A stretch of 64,000 nucleotides of DNA, from NCBI GenBank assembly GCA_016195265.1, contig JACPZW010000086.1, positions 1-64,000 of the forward strand, read 5' to 3'. Shown here piece by piece: positions 57,047-64,000 of the stretch. The DNA comes from Acidobacteriota bacterium. GTDB taxonomy: Bacteria > Acidobacteriota > Vicinamibacteria > Vicinamibacterales > CAVVIG01. The position numbers and the translations under genes were made by a program. Positions within the stretch are counted from its first letter, which is position 1; every line of letters begins with the position of its first letter. Below the pieces are notes generated by a model. It was given only the letters and a program-made list of their open reading frames with translations, made no database searches and had not been told where the DNA came from.

Positions 57047-58017
57047 ACGGTCAGCACGACCTTGCCCTTGACCTGGCGGTTGGCCATCAACGTCAGTGCG
57101 TCGGCTGCACGCGCGAGCGGGAACGTCGCCGAGATGTGCGGCTTCAGGCGGCCGCCGGCCCACCACTGCGCGAGCTGCCGCATCGACTCGGCGACGCGCG
57201 CCGGCTCCCGCCGCGAGAAGTCGCCCCAATACACACCGACGATCGACGATCCCTTGATCAGAGGCAGGTTCAGCGGCATCTTCGGGATCTCGCCGGCGGC
57301 GAAGCCAATCACCAGAAAGCGGCCGCGCCACCTGACCGCGCGCAGCGCCGGCTCCGCGTACGCGCCGCCGACGGGATCGTAGACGACATCCACCCCCTGA
57401 CCGGCGGTCAACTGTGTGATGCGCCCCCGCAGATCGTCCGTCGCGTAGTTGATCGTCTCGTCGGCGCCGTGCGCGCGGCACACCGCGAGCTTGTCGTCGC
57501 TCGAGGCGCACGCGACGACGCGAGCGCCGAGGATCTTGCCGATCTCGATCGCCGCGATGCCGACGCCGCCGGCCGCGCCGAGCACCAGCAGCGTTTCCCC
57601 GCTCTGCAGCTGTCCGCGATCGCGGAGCGCGTGATCGGACGTTCCGTAGGTCAGCACGAACGATGCGGCGGTCGGGAAGTCCATCCCGTGCGGGATCGGA
57701 AAGAAGCGATCGGCGGTCGCCTTGATCTCTTCGGCGAACGCGCCGTAGCCGGTGCAGCCCATCACCGCGTCACCGACGTTCACGTTGACCACGCCATCGC
57801 CGATCGACTTGACGATGCCGGAGAGTTCGCTCCCCGGCGAGAAGGGGAGCGGCGGCTTCACCTGGTACTTGTTCTGGATGATGAGAACGTCAGGGAAATT
57901 GACGCTCGCAGCTTTCACCGAGACCACGACTTCGCCCGGACCCGGCGCCGGCGACACGACGTCCTCGAAGACGAGCGACTCGGGCGGACCGTACGACTTG
58001 CAGAGAACGGCCTTCAT
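57043..58017 (-). CDS. NADPH:quinone oxidoreductase-family protein
   Basis: 324 aa from ATG 58017 (MKAVLCKSYGPPESLVFEDV); an upstream start gives 328. Zinc-independent medium-chain fold: 'VKAASVNFPDVLIIQNKYQVKPPLPFSPGSELSGIV' and cofactor motif 'LGAAGGVGIAAIEIGK', with 'GVYWGDFSRREP' typical of this branch. It may reduce quinones or enoyl compounds with NADPH. The stop codon is repeat-derived. Confidence 0.9.
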   Translation of the reverse strand: MKAVLCKSYGPPESLVFEDVVSPAPGPGEVVVSVKAASVNFPDVLIIQNKYQVKPPLPFSPGSELSGIVKSIGDGVVNVNVGDAVMGCTGYGAFAEEIKATADRFFPIPHGMDFPTAASFVLTYGTSDHALRDRGQLQSGETLLVLGAAGGVGIAAIEIGKILGARVVACASSDDKLAVCRAHGADETINYATDDLRGRITQLTAGQGVDVVYDPVGGAYAEPALRAVRWRGRFLVIGFAAGEIPKMPLNLPLIKGSSIVGVYWGDFSRREPARVAESMRQLAQWWAGGRLKPHISATFPLARAADALTLMANRQVKGKVVLTV

Positions 58018-58049
58018 GAATCTGGTCATTGAGTCATCTGGTTATCGGA

Positions 58050-58622
58050 TCATTTGCCGCGCTCGAGGACCAGCTTCAGTGCCGCCTGTTTGATCTGCGG
58101 CTTGATCTGCCAGCTCTTGGCCATGACCTGGAGATGCTTGATGTTCAGTCCGCCAAGCAGCTTCAGGGCTGTTGGCGTGGGCGTCTTGGGGTTTTGCACG
58201 AGGTTGAGCCGCACTTGCTCGCTGGCGATCCATTGCGACGTTGTGGCGATCAGGTCCGCGACCGATCCATTCAGGGTCGCGAGCTTGGTGATCTCTAGAA
58301 TTTCATCCAGCGTAATCCTCGGGTTCTTGCACAGGTAGTACAACACTTGCGGGTCCACGTCCCGCATCAGCAGGACGCGCGTCGCGCGATCCGCCTTCCC
58401 GGCGAGAATCAGCTTCTGCGGCCGCGGCATCGCACGCAGCTCGTCGATCGGCGCGAGCCGCTCACGTTCGGAGGGAGCGTCTTCGATCGCCTGATCGTGT
58501 TCCGGCACCTGCGCCGGGTCTGTTGCTCGATCGGTCTCGTGGTGTTCGAAGCAGTCCGGGCACCCCGGCGACCCGGGGTCGGCGCTGTGGCAGGCGCAGC
58601 TGCAGGCTGTGGCGTCGCTCAC
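58050..58622 (-). CDS. Hypothetical helical-repeat (LRV/HEAT-like) protein with Cys-rich N-terminus
   Basis: 190 aa. The N-terminus 'ATACSCACHSADPGSPGCPDC' has six cysteines within ~20 residues, possibly a metal site. The rest is a series of short helices with the recurring phrase '(R)VLLMRDVDPQVLYYLCKNPRIT...VRLNLVQNPKTP', like variant leucine-rich or HEAT-type repeats found in uncharacterised acidobacterial and deltaproteobacterial proteins. Function unknown; sits upstream of the quinone oxidoreductase in the same direction. Confidence 0.65.
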   Translation of the reverse strand: MSDATACSCACHSADPGSPGCPDCFEHHETDRATDPAQVPEHDQAIEDAPSERERLAPIDELRAMPRPQKLILAGKADRATRVLLMRDVDPQVLYYLCKNPRITLDEILEITKLATLNGSVADLIATTSQWIASEQVRLNLVQNPKTPTPTALKLLGGLNIKHLQVMAKSWQIKPQIKQAALKLVLERGK

Positions 58623-58723
58623 GATCGTGTTTCCCCCTGAGAATATATCCGTCCGCTCAAGCCTTCGTGTCTTCGTACCTTACGTGGCCCGCGAGCGCCT
58701 CGAACAGGCCACGCCGCTCGGAT

Positions 58724-59506
58724 CTACGATGCGGGCTCGCCGGCGGTCACCGGGATGCACTGTCCTGAAATGTTGCGCGCGTGGTCGCTGCACAGGAACG
58801 CCGCGAGCGACGCGATGTCTTCCGCGGTCGACATCCGGCGCAGCGGCGACCGTTCGACGAACGACTGCCGCATCTTCTCGACGTCGACGCCGCGGACGTC
58901 GGCCTGGCCCTGGATCACGCGGTCGATGCGGTCGCCGGCCACGGCGCCCGGCGCGATCGCGTTCACGGTGATGTTGTGGCGGCCGAGCTCGAGCGCGAGG
59001 CCGTAAGTCATCCCGATCTGTCCCGCCTTCGCGGAGCAGTACCCGACGCGATACGCGAGGCCGCGGCGGCCCGCCATCGACGCGATGTTCACGATCGATC
59101 CGCGTCCAGCCGCGATCATCGCCGGCACGGCGAAGCGCGAGCACAGATACGCGCTCGTCAGGCACGAGTTGACGGTGTAGAACCAGTCGTCGAGCGTGTA
59201 GTCCTGGATCGGTTTGGTCGGCCCGCCGTCGCCCGCGTTATTCACCAGGGTGTCCACATGGCCGAACGCCTTCACGCCGGCGTCGACAATCGCGCGTGCG
59301 CCAAATTCGGTCGCGGCGTCGGCGGCGACCGCGACGGCCTCGCCGCCCGCATCCTTTATTAAGGTGACGGTCTCCGCCACCAGCCCTTCCGACCGGGCCG
59401 CGCACACGACCTGCGCGCCCTCTTTCGCGAACCGCTGGCTCATGATGCGGCCGATGCCCTTGCTCGCGCCGGTGACGATCGCGACGCGATCAGTGAGTAG
59501 TCCCAT
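58724..59506 (-). CDS. Short-chain dehydrogenase/reductase
   Basis: 260 aa SDR: 'VTGASKGIGRIMSQRFAKEG', 'VNNAGDGG', 'IVNIASMAGRRG', 'YRVGYCSAKAGQ' (YxxxK), and the C-terminal 'LAAFLCSDHARNISGQCIPVTAGEP'. Substrate unknown; a 3-hydroxyacyl-CoA role is suggested by its position next to a CoA-transferase and thiolase. Confidence 0.9.
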   Translation of the reverse strand: MGLLTDRVAIVTGASKGIGRIMSQRFAKEGAQVVCAARSEGLVAETVTLIKDAGGEAVAVAADAATEFGARAIVDAGVKAFGHVDTLVNNAGDGGPTKPIQDYTLDDWFYTVNSCLTSAYLCSRFAVPAMIAAGRGSIVNIASMAGRRGLAYRVGYCSAKAGQIGMTYGLALELGRHNITVNAIAPGAVAGDRIDRVIQGQADVRGVDVEKMRQSFVERSPLRRMSTAEDIASLAAFLCSDHARNISGQCIPVTAGEPAS

Positions 59507-59520
59507 TCAGTCCTCCGCAG

Positions 59521-59584
59521 GTCGGCAGGCCTGAAGGCCTGCGCTATGACCGGCCGGTAGCGCAACCCTTCAGGGTTGCCCGGC
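59521..59584. repeat. GGCAGGCCTGAAGGCCTGC / GCAACCCTTCAGGGTTGC composite palindromic element
   Basis: Two hairpins with the GTAGCGC and GCGCTA flanks, sister of 31279-31344. The TCA at 59570-59572 within the second hairpin is the TGA stop of the CoA-transferase gene. Confidence 0.82.
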
Positions 59585-60772
59585 TCGAATCACGTTCGCA
59601 TCTTTCAGTCGCGCGATCTTCTTCGCGCTCATGCCGAGCCGATCGCGCAGCACGTCTTCCGTGTGCTGACCGAGCAGCGGCGCCGGCGCGCGCACCGATC
59701 CGGGCGTGTCCGACATCCGGACCGGCGGGGCGACGACCTTGATCGTGCCGGCGATCGGATGCGTGCTTTCGACGAGCGATCCGCGCGCGGCCACCTGCGG
59801 ATGCGCGACGACCTGATCGATCGTGTTGATCGCGCCGATGGGTATGCCCGCCGGCAGCAGGATTGCCTCCCACTCTTCGTACGACTTCGTCAGCAATGCC
59901 GTCTGGAGCCGTTCGATGAGCGACGGGCGATTCGCATGGCGCGCGGCGTTGGTGACGTAGCGCGCGTCGGCCGCCATATCCGCGAGACCGAGCAGCGGGC
60001 AGAGCGCGCGCCACACCTTGTCGCTGCCGACACCGACGGCGATGTCGCGCGTCTTCGTCCGAAACGTCTGGTAGGGCAGCACCGCGCCGTAGGCCGTGCC
60101 CATCGGCTTCGGCACGTTGCGATCGGCGAGGTAGTTGCCGATCATGCCGGACAGCAGGCCGAGCTGGCCGTCGAACATCGAGACGTCGATGAACTGTCCG
60201 CGCCCGGTCCGCCGGCGCGCGTGCAGCGCGGTCAGGATGCCGAACGCGGAGTACATGCCCGCCGTGATGTCGGCGATCGACACGCCGCAGCGAACGCCGC
60301 GTCCGCCGGGCTCGCCCGTGATGCTCATCATGCCGCTCTCGGCCTGCGCGACGAGATCGAGCGCGGCGCGATCGCGGTACGGCCCGTCCTGCCCGAAGCC
60401 GGACACGGAACAATAGATAATGTCCGGCCGCCGCTCCCGGGCCCGCTCGTAATCGATGCCGAGCTTCGCGACGGCGCCGATGCGCAGGTTCTCCAGCACG
60501 ACGTCCGCGCGGTCGAGCAGCCGGAAGAAGATATCCTTGCCGTCGGGATGCTTCAGATCGACCGCGACGCTCTTCTTGTTCCGGTTCAGGTTGACGAAGT
60601 ACGAGGTCTCGGTCCCGTAGAAGGGTGGGCCCCATCCGCGCGCGATCTCGCCGTCGAGCGGCTCGATCTTGATGACCTCGGCGCCGTAATCGGCGAGCAG
60701 CGTCGAGGCGAACGGTCCGGCCAGGGCGTGCGACAGATCCAGAATGGTGACATCGTCGAGGGCGAGCGGCAT
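59570..60772 (-). CDS. CaiB/BaiF family (class III) CoA-transferase
   Basis: 400 aa. 'VTILDLSHALAGPFASTLLADYGAEVIKIEPLDGEIARGWGPPF' is the family N-terminus; the catalytic Asp lies in 'RAALDLVAQAESGMMSITG', followed by 'GVRCGVSIADITAGMYSAFGILTAL'. It moves CoA between carboxylates such as succinyl-CoA and an aromatic or fatty acid. It could activate the pathway's acid substrate. The last codons and stop come from the repeat element. Confidence 0.93.
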   Translation of the reverse strand: MPLALDDVTILDLSHALAGPFASTLLADYGAEVIKIEPLDGEIARGWGPPFYGTETSYFVNLNRNKKSVAVDLKHPDGKDIFFRLLDRADVVLENLRIGAVAKLGIDYERARERRPDIIYCSVSGFGQDGPYRDRAALDLVAQAESGMMSITGEPGGRGVRCGVSIADITAGMYSAFGILTALHARRRTGRGQFIDVSMFDGQLGLLSGMIGNYLADRNVPKPMGTAYGAVLPYQTFRTKTRDIAVGVGSDKVWRALCPLLGLADMAADARYVTNAARHANRPSLIERLQTALLTKSYEEWEAILLPAGIPIGAINTIDQVVAHPQVAARGSLVESTHPIAGTIKVVAPPVRMSDTPGSVRAPAPLLGQHTEDVLRDRLGMSAKKIARLKDANVIRAGQP

Positions 60773-60819
60773 GGGGCGGACATTCTGCGGGAAACGTGGA
60801 CTGCTTGTAAAATGCCGGC

Positions 60820-61998
60820 ATGCATGAGGCCGTCATCGTCTCCACCGCGCGCACGCCACTCTGCAAGAGCTGGCGCGGCGCGTTCAACATGACCCACGGC
60901 GCGTCGCTCGGCGGTCACGCCCTGCGCCACGCGATCGAACGCGCGAAGCTCGATCCCGGCGATGTCGAGGACGTCATCATGGGCTGCGCGAATCCGGAGG
61001 GCGCCACCGGGCGCAACATCGCGCGGCAGATCGCGATCCGCGCCGGCTGTCCCGTCACCACGTCGGGCATGACGGTCAATCGCTTCTGCTCGTCGGGCCT
61101 GCAGACGATCGCGCTCGCCTCGCAGCGCGTGATGACCGGCGAGGGCGACATCTACGCGGCCGGCGGCGTCGAGTCCATCTCGTGCGTGCAGAACGAAGCC
61201 AACACGCACATGATCACCGAGGACTGGATCGTCGCGAACAAGCCCGAGCTCTACTGGCCGATGCTGCTCACGGCCGAATACGTCGCGAAGACGTACAACA
61301 TCGGGCGCGAAGCGCAGGACCAGTACGGCGTCCGCAGCCAGGAGCGCGCGTCGGCGGCGCGCATCGCCGGCAGGTTCAACGACGAGATCGTCCCGATGGC
61401 CGTGAAGATGAAGGTCGTCGACAAGGCGACCGGTGTCGAGTCCATCAAGGACCACACGGCGTCGCAGGATGAAGGCATCCGGCCCGACACGACGTACGAG
61501 GGCGTGTCGAAGATCAAGCCGGCGATCGAAGGCGGCGTGATCGCGGCGGGGAACGCGAGTCAGTTCTCAGACGGCGCATCGGTCGCGATCGTCATGAGCG
61601 ACAAGATGGCCGCCAAGCGCGGGCTGAAGCCGCTCGGCGTCTTCCGCGGATTCGCCGTCGCCGGCTGCGAACCGAGAGAGATGGGCATCGGCCCCGTGTT
61701 CGCCGTGCCGAAGCTGCTCAAGCAGACCGGCGTCAAGATGAGCGATGTCGATCTCTGGGAGCTGAATGAAGCTTTCGCCGTGCAGGTGATCTACTGCCGC
61801 GACCGGCTCGGCATTCCGGACGACCGGCTGAACGTCAACGGCGGCGCGATCGCGGTCGGCCATCCGTACGGCATGTCCGGCGCGCGGCTCGTGGGCCACG
61901 CGCTGATCGAAGGCAAGCGCCGCGGCGCGAAGAAGGTCGTCGTGACGATGTGCATTGGCGGCGGCATGGGCGCCGCAGGGTTGTTTGACGTCGTCTGA
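60820..61998 (+). CDS. Thiolase (acetyl-CoA acyltransferase)
   Basis: 392 aa. Catalytic Cys in '[19 protein letters not shown]' (~Cys88), His in '[21 protein letters not shown]' and the second Cys in '[16 protein letters not shown]'. It cleaves 3-oxoacyl-CoA with CoA, the last step of beta-oxidation, and could finish conversion of 3-oxopimelyl-CoA to glutaryl-CoA and acetyl-CoA. Divergent from the CoA-transferase gene with 47 bp between. Confidence 0.93.
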   Translation: MHEAVIVSTARTPLCKSWRGAFNMTHGASLGGHALRHAIERAKLDPGDVEDVIMGCANPEGATGRNIARQIAIRAGCPVTTSGMTVNRFCSSGLQTIALASQRVMTGEGDIYAAGGVESISCVQNEANTHMITEDWIVANKPELYWPMLLTAEYVAKTYNIGREAQDQYGVRSQERASAARIAGRFNDEIVPMAVKMKVVDKATGVESIKDHTASQDEGIRPDTTYEGVSKIKPAIEGGVIAAGNASQFSDGASVAIVMSDKMAAKRGLKPLGVFRGFAVAGCEPREMGIGPVFAVPKLLKQTGVKMSDVDLWELNEAFAVQVIYCRDRLGIPDDRLNVNGGAIAVGHPYGMSGARLVGHALIEGKRRGAKKVVVTMCIGGGMGAAGLFDVV

Positions 61999-62215
61999 TT
62001 GCAGATCGCGGATTGCCGAAAGGCCGTAAACCTCCATTCTTTTATACGATTGCCGAGGCCGGATCCAAGTTCTCGGTCCTCGCGCCCGTAGAACGTCAAC
62101 CCGGGCTTGGGCTGGGTTGTTTCCAATTGACTTCGTTTGTTGCTATTCGTAACCTCCTGCAAACCAGACCGCGATCGGATTATTGGTCGTTCACACGCGA
62201 ATGCGGGAGGTGGGC
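61999..62215. other. Intergenic leader before the TonB-dependent receptor
   Basis: 217 bases; 'GATTGCAGATCGCGGATTGCCG' at the left resembles the GCGGATTGC repeat at 33078. A lower-GC stretch (TTGACTTCGTTTGTTGCTATTCG) around 62126-62150 may hold a promoter, but no boxes are certain. Confidence 0.35.
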
Positions 62216-64000
62216 ATGACGAGACGTTTCCTGTTGTCGGCGTGCGCAGTGGCGTGCTTTCTGGTGTTTCCAACGGCCGCTCGCGGGCAGAGCGCGATCG
62301 CGGGAGTCGTCAAAGATCCGTCCGGCGCCGTCTTGCCCGGTGTCACCGTGGAAGCGTCGAGCGACGCGCTCATCGAGAAGACACGCGCGGTGGTCACCAA
62401 CGGCCAGGGGCAGTACACCATCGTCGACTTACGACCCGGCGTCTACAGCCTGTCGTTCACGCTGCCCGGGTTCAGTGTGTTCAAGCGGGACGGGATTGAG
62501 CTGCCCACCAACTTCACGGCGACGATCAACGCCGAGATGAAGGTCGGTGCACTCGAAGAGTCGGTGACCGTGTCAGGCCAATCGCCCGTCGTCGACACGC
62601 AGAGCGCGGCTCGCACGACGGTGCTCTCGCGGGAAACGATCGACGCCATTCCGACGGGACGCACCATTCAGGGCCTGGGTCAGCTCGTCGTCGGCGTGAC
62701 GCTCAACGTGCCCGACGTCGGCGGCTCGCGGGCCATGCAGCAGACCTACATGTCCGTTCATGGCCTGAGCGCGTCGCAAGTCGTGGCGCAGGTGGATGGC
62801 ATGATCGTGAACGGTCTGGATGGCGACGGCGCCGTGCAGAACTACTTCAACAACATGATGAGTCAGGAGATGGCCTACCAGACCGCGGGCGCCGGCACCG
62901 ACGTGTCGGGCGGCGGCGTGCGCATGAACATGATCCCGAAGGAGGGCGGCAACCGGTACAGCGGCGCGTTCTTCGGCGCGTGGAGCGACGGCAAATGGCA
63001 GAGCGACAACCTGACGCAGTCGCTGCAGGATCGCGGCCTGAGCGTGCCCGACAAAATCACGAAGATCTACGACTTCAACTTCTCCTTCGGCGGGCCGCTC
63101 AAGAAGGACAAGCTGTGGTTTTTCACGTCGGAGCGACGGTGGGGCGTGGACGCGCCGATCGCCGACACGTACTACACGCCTGCCAATTCGAATTACTCGA
63201 CGACCTATCAGCAATGCAAGTCGGGGGCGATTCAGTGCGAGCAGGGTATCGACGATCAGCACATCAAGAGCGCGATGGCCCGCCTGACCTGGCAGGTCTC
63301 GCCGAAGAACAAGTTGGGGATGTACTACGACCGGGTCGGTAAGGATCGCGGGCACGGGATGAACGCCGGCGACGATCCGGCGACAGCGTCACAGATCTGG
63401 AACTCGCCGAACTACAGCACGGGCTCGGTGAAGTGGACGTCCACAGCCAGCAGCAGACTGCTGGTCGAAGGCGGGTACTCGTTCAACATCGAACGGTACA
63501 CCATCGAGAACCAGCCGGGGATCACGCAGGAGCGGGGCACGGCTGCGTGGTATTCGCGCGCCAGCCGGCGAGATATCAATCTCGGCACGCACTATGCCTC
63601 GCTCGACCAGGACCTGGGCCAGTATCCCGACCGGTACAACCTCCAGGGATCCGTGTCCTATGTGACCGGCTCGCACAACGTCAAGACGGGCGCGCAGTGG
63701 ACGTGGGGCCCGTACCAGCGGACGCGGATCGGAAATGCCGACCTGGTCCAGCGGTACAGAAACGGCGTGCCGGACTCCGTGTTGGCGTACAACACGCCGA
63801 TCGATTGGACGGATCGCTTGAATGCCGATCTGGGGGTGTTCGTGCAGGACGCGTGGACGCTCAAGCGCCTGACCGTCAACGCCGGTGTGCGTTGGGAATA
63901 TTTCAATTCCGAAGTGTCGGCGTCGACGGCGCCGGCGGGGCGGTTCGTACCGGCACGGACGTTCGACAGAATTCCGATGCCCGTGTGGAAGGATCTCGCG
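62216..64000 (+). CDS. TonB-dependent receptor-like outer-membrane protein with carboxypeptidase-regulatory-like domain (runs off right edge)
   Basis: Open from ATG 62216 (preceded by GGGAGG) to the window end, 595 codons, absent from the ORF track because it has no stop here. Signal peptide '[20 protein letters not shown]', then a CarboxypepD_reg domain ('[28 protein letters not shown]', '[22 protein letters not shown]'), a plug-like domain ('[22 protein letters not shown]', '[22 protein letters not shown]') and the first barrel strands ('[21 protein letters not shown]'). These ~1000-aa Oar-like receptors are abundant in Acidobacteriota. Likely uptake of a polymer or aromatic compound; substrate unknown. 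Confidence 0.92.
   Translation, partial: MTRRFLLSACAVACFLVFPTAARGQSAIAGVVKDPSGAVLPGVTVEASSDALIEKTRAVVTNGQGQYTIVDLRPGVYSLSFTLPGFSVFKRDGIELPTNFTATINAEMKVGALEESVTVSGQSPVVDTQSAARTTVLSRETIDAIPTGRTIQGLGQLVVGVTLNVPDVGGSRAMQQTYMSVHGLSASQVVAQVDGMIVNGLDGDGAVQNYFNNMMSQEMAYQTAGAGTDVSGGGVRMNMIPKEGGNRYSGAFFGAWSDGKWQSDNLTQSLQDRGLSVPDKITKIYDFNFSFGGPLKKDKLWFFTSERRWGVDAPIADTYYTPANSNYSTTYQQCKSGAIQCEQGIDDQHIKSAMARLTWQVSPKNKLGMYYDRVGKDRGHGMNAGDDPATASQIWNSPNYSTGSVKWTSTASSRLLVEGGYSFNIERYTIENQPGITQERGTAAWYSRASRRDINLGTHYASLDQDLGQYPDRYNLQGSVSYVTGSHNVKTGAQWTWGPYQRTRIGNADLVQRYRNGVPDSVLAYNTPIDWTDRLNADLGVFVQDAWTLKRLTVNAGVRWEYFNSEVSASTAPAGRFVPARTFDRIPMPVWKDLA

Overview
The window is a high-GC bacterial chromosome segment, most likely from an Acidobacteriota of the Vicinamibacteria type. 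That assignment is an inference. It rests on two outer-membrane receptors with an N-terminal carboxypeptidase-regulatory-like domain, a BatA/DUF58/MoxR/DUF4159/DUF4175 operon, a tannase/feruloyl-esterase-family hydrolase, and gene gaps packed with short palindromic and simple-sequence repeats. No rRNA gene or phylogenetic marker is present to confirm it.

Region 1-8.8 kb is accessory and partly decayed. It holds the end of a DUF6933-like gene, a hybrid histidine kinase bracketed by a diverged ~230 bp direct repeat, two tiny overlapping zinc-ribbon genes, an Lgt-family gene, a methyltransferase split by an in-frame TGA, a GDCCVxC-family gene with a one-base frameshift, a tRNA-Pro(TGG) with its own terminator, a possible tRNA 3' remnant, and two paralogous small tail-anchored proteins. 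At 8.9-10.0 kb lies a chimeric pseudogene joining remnants of a TonB-dependent receptor and, probably, an MtrB/PioB-like barrel.

Region 10-17.5 kb (minus strand) is a compact operon for anaerobic benzoyl-CoA breakdown. In transcription order it runs: alcohol dehydrogenase (had), ring-opening hydrolase (oah/bamA), dienoyl-CoA hydratase (dch), two catalytic subunits of an ATP-dependent class I benzoyl-CoA reductase (bcrC/bzdN-like, bcrB/bzdO-like), two activase ATPase subunits (both short, Bzd-like), and an ACT-domain protein. Most junctions overlap by 4 nt. A perfect 16-bp palindrome precedes the operon. Divergent from it is a 1574-aa 2-oxoacid:ferredoxin oxidoreductase that could supply the low-potential electrons the reductase needs, followed by an OsmC protein.

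Region 23.4-35.5 kb (minus strand) is a seven-gene operon: a VWA/GATase-like membrane protein, a caspase-fold protein lacking the catalytic Cys, DUF4159, MoxR ATPase, DUF58, BatA/VWA and DUF4175. Region 35.5-41 kb is housekeeping: RdgB, Ogt, RNase PH, GerMN lipoprotein-like protein, N-acetylmuramoyl-L-alanine amidase, a yeast-Fcy1-like cytosine deaminase and a PEGA protein.

Region 41-62 kb is dominated by acyl-CoA metabolism: MaoC, FadB-like fusion, PaaI thioesterase, AMP-forming acyl-CoA ligase, SDRs, acyl-CoA dehydrogenase, quinone oxidoreductase, CaiB/BaiF CoA-transferase and thiolase. These could process the pimelyl-CoA-level products of the benzoyl-CoA pathway or ordinary fatty acids. 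Between them are an MFS transporter, an SGNH hydrolase, a DUF1272/EthD pair (EthD carrying a nonsense codon), an overlapping nucleotidyltransferase pair, an alcohol dehydrogenase, a carboxylesterase remnant, a tannase-family enzyme and an alpha/beta hydrolase. The window ends inside a large TonB-dependent-receptor-like gene.

The most unusual window-wide signal is a set of at least eight families of short repeats. They sit in almost every minus-strand gap, often supply the stop codon or terminal residues of the adjacent gene, and in two cases lie in frame inside enzymes (acyl-CoA ligase, acyl-CoA dehydrogenase).
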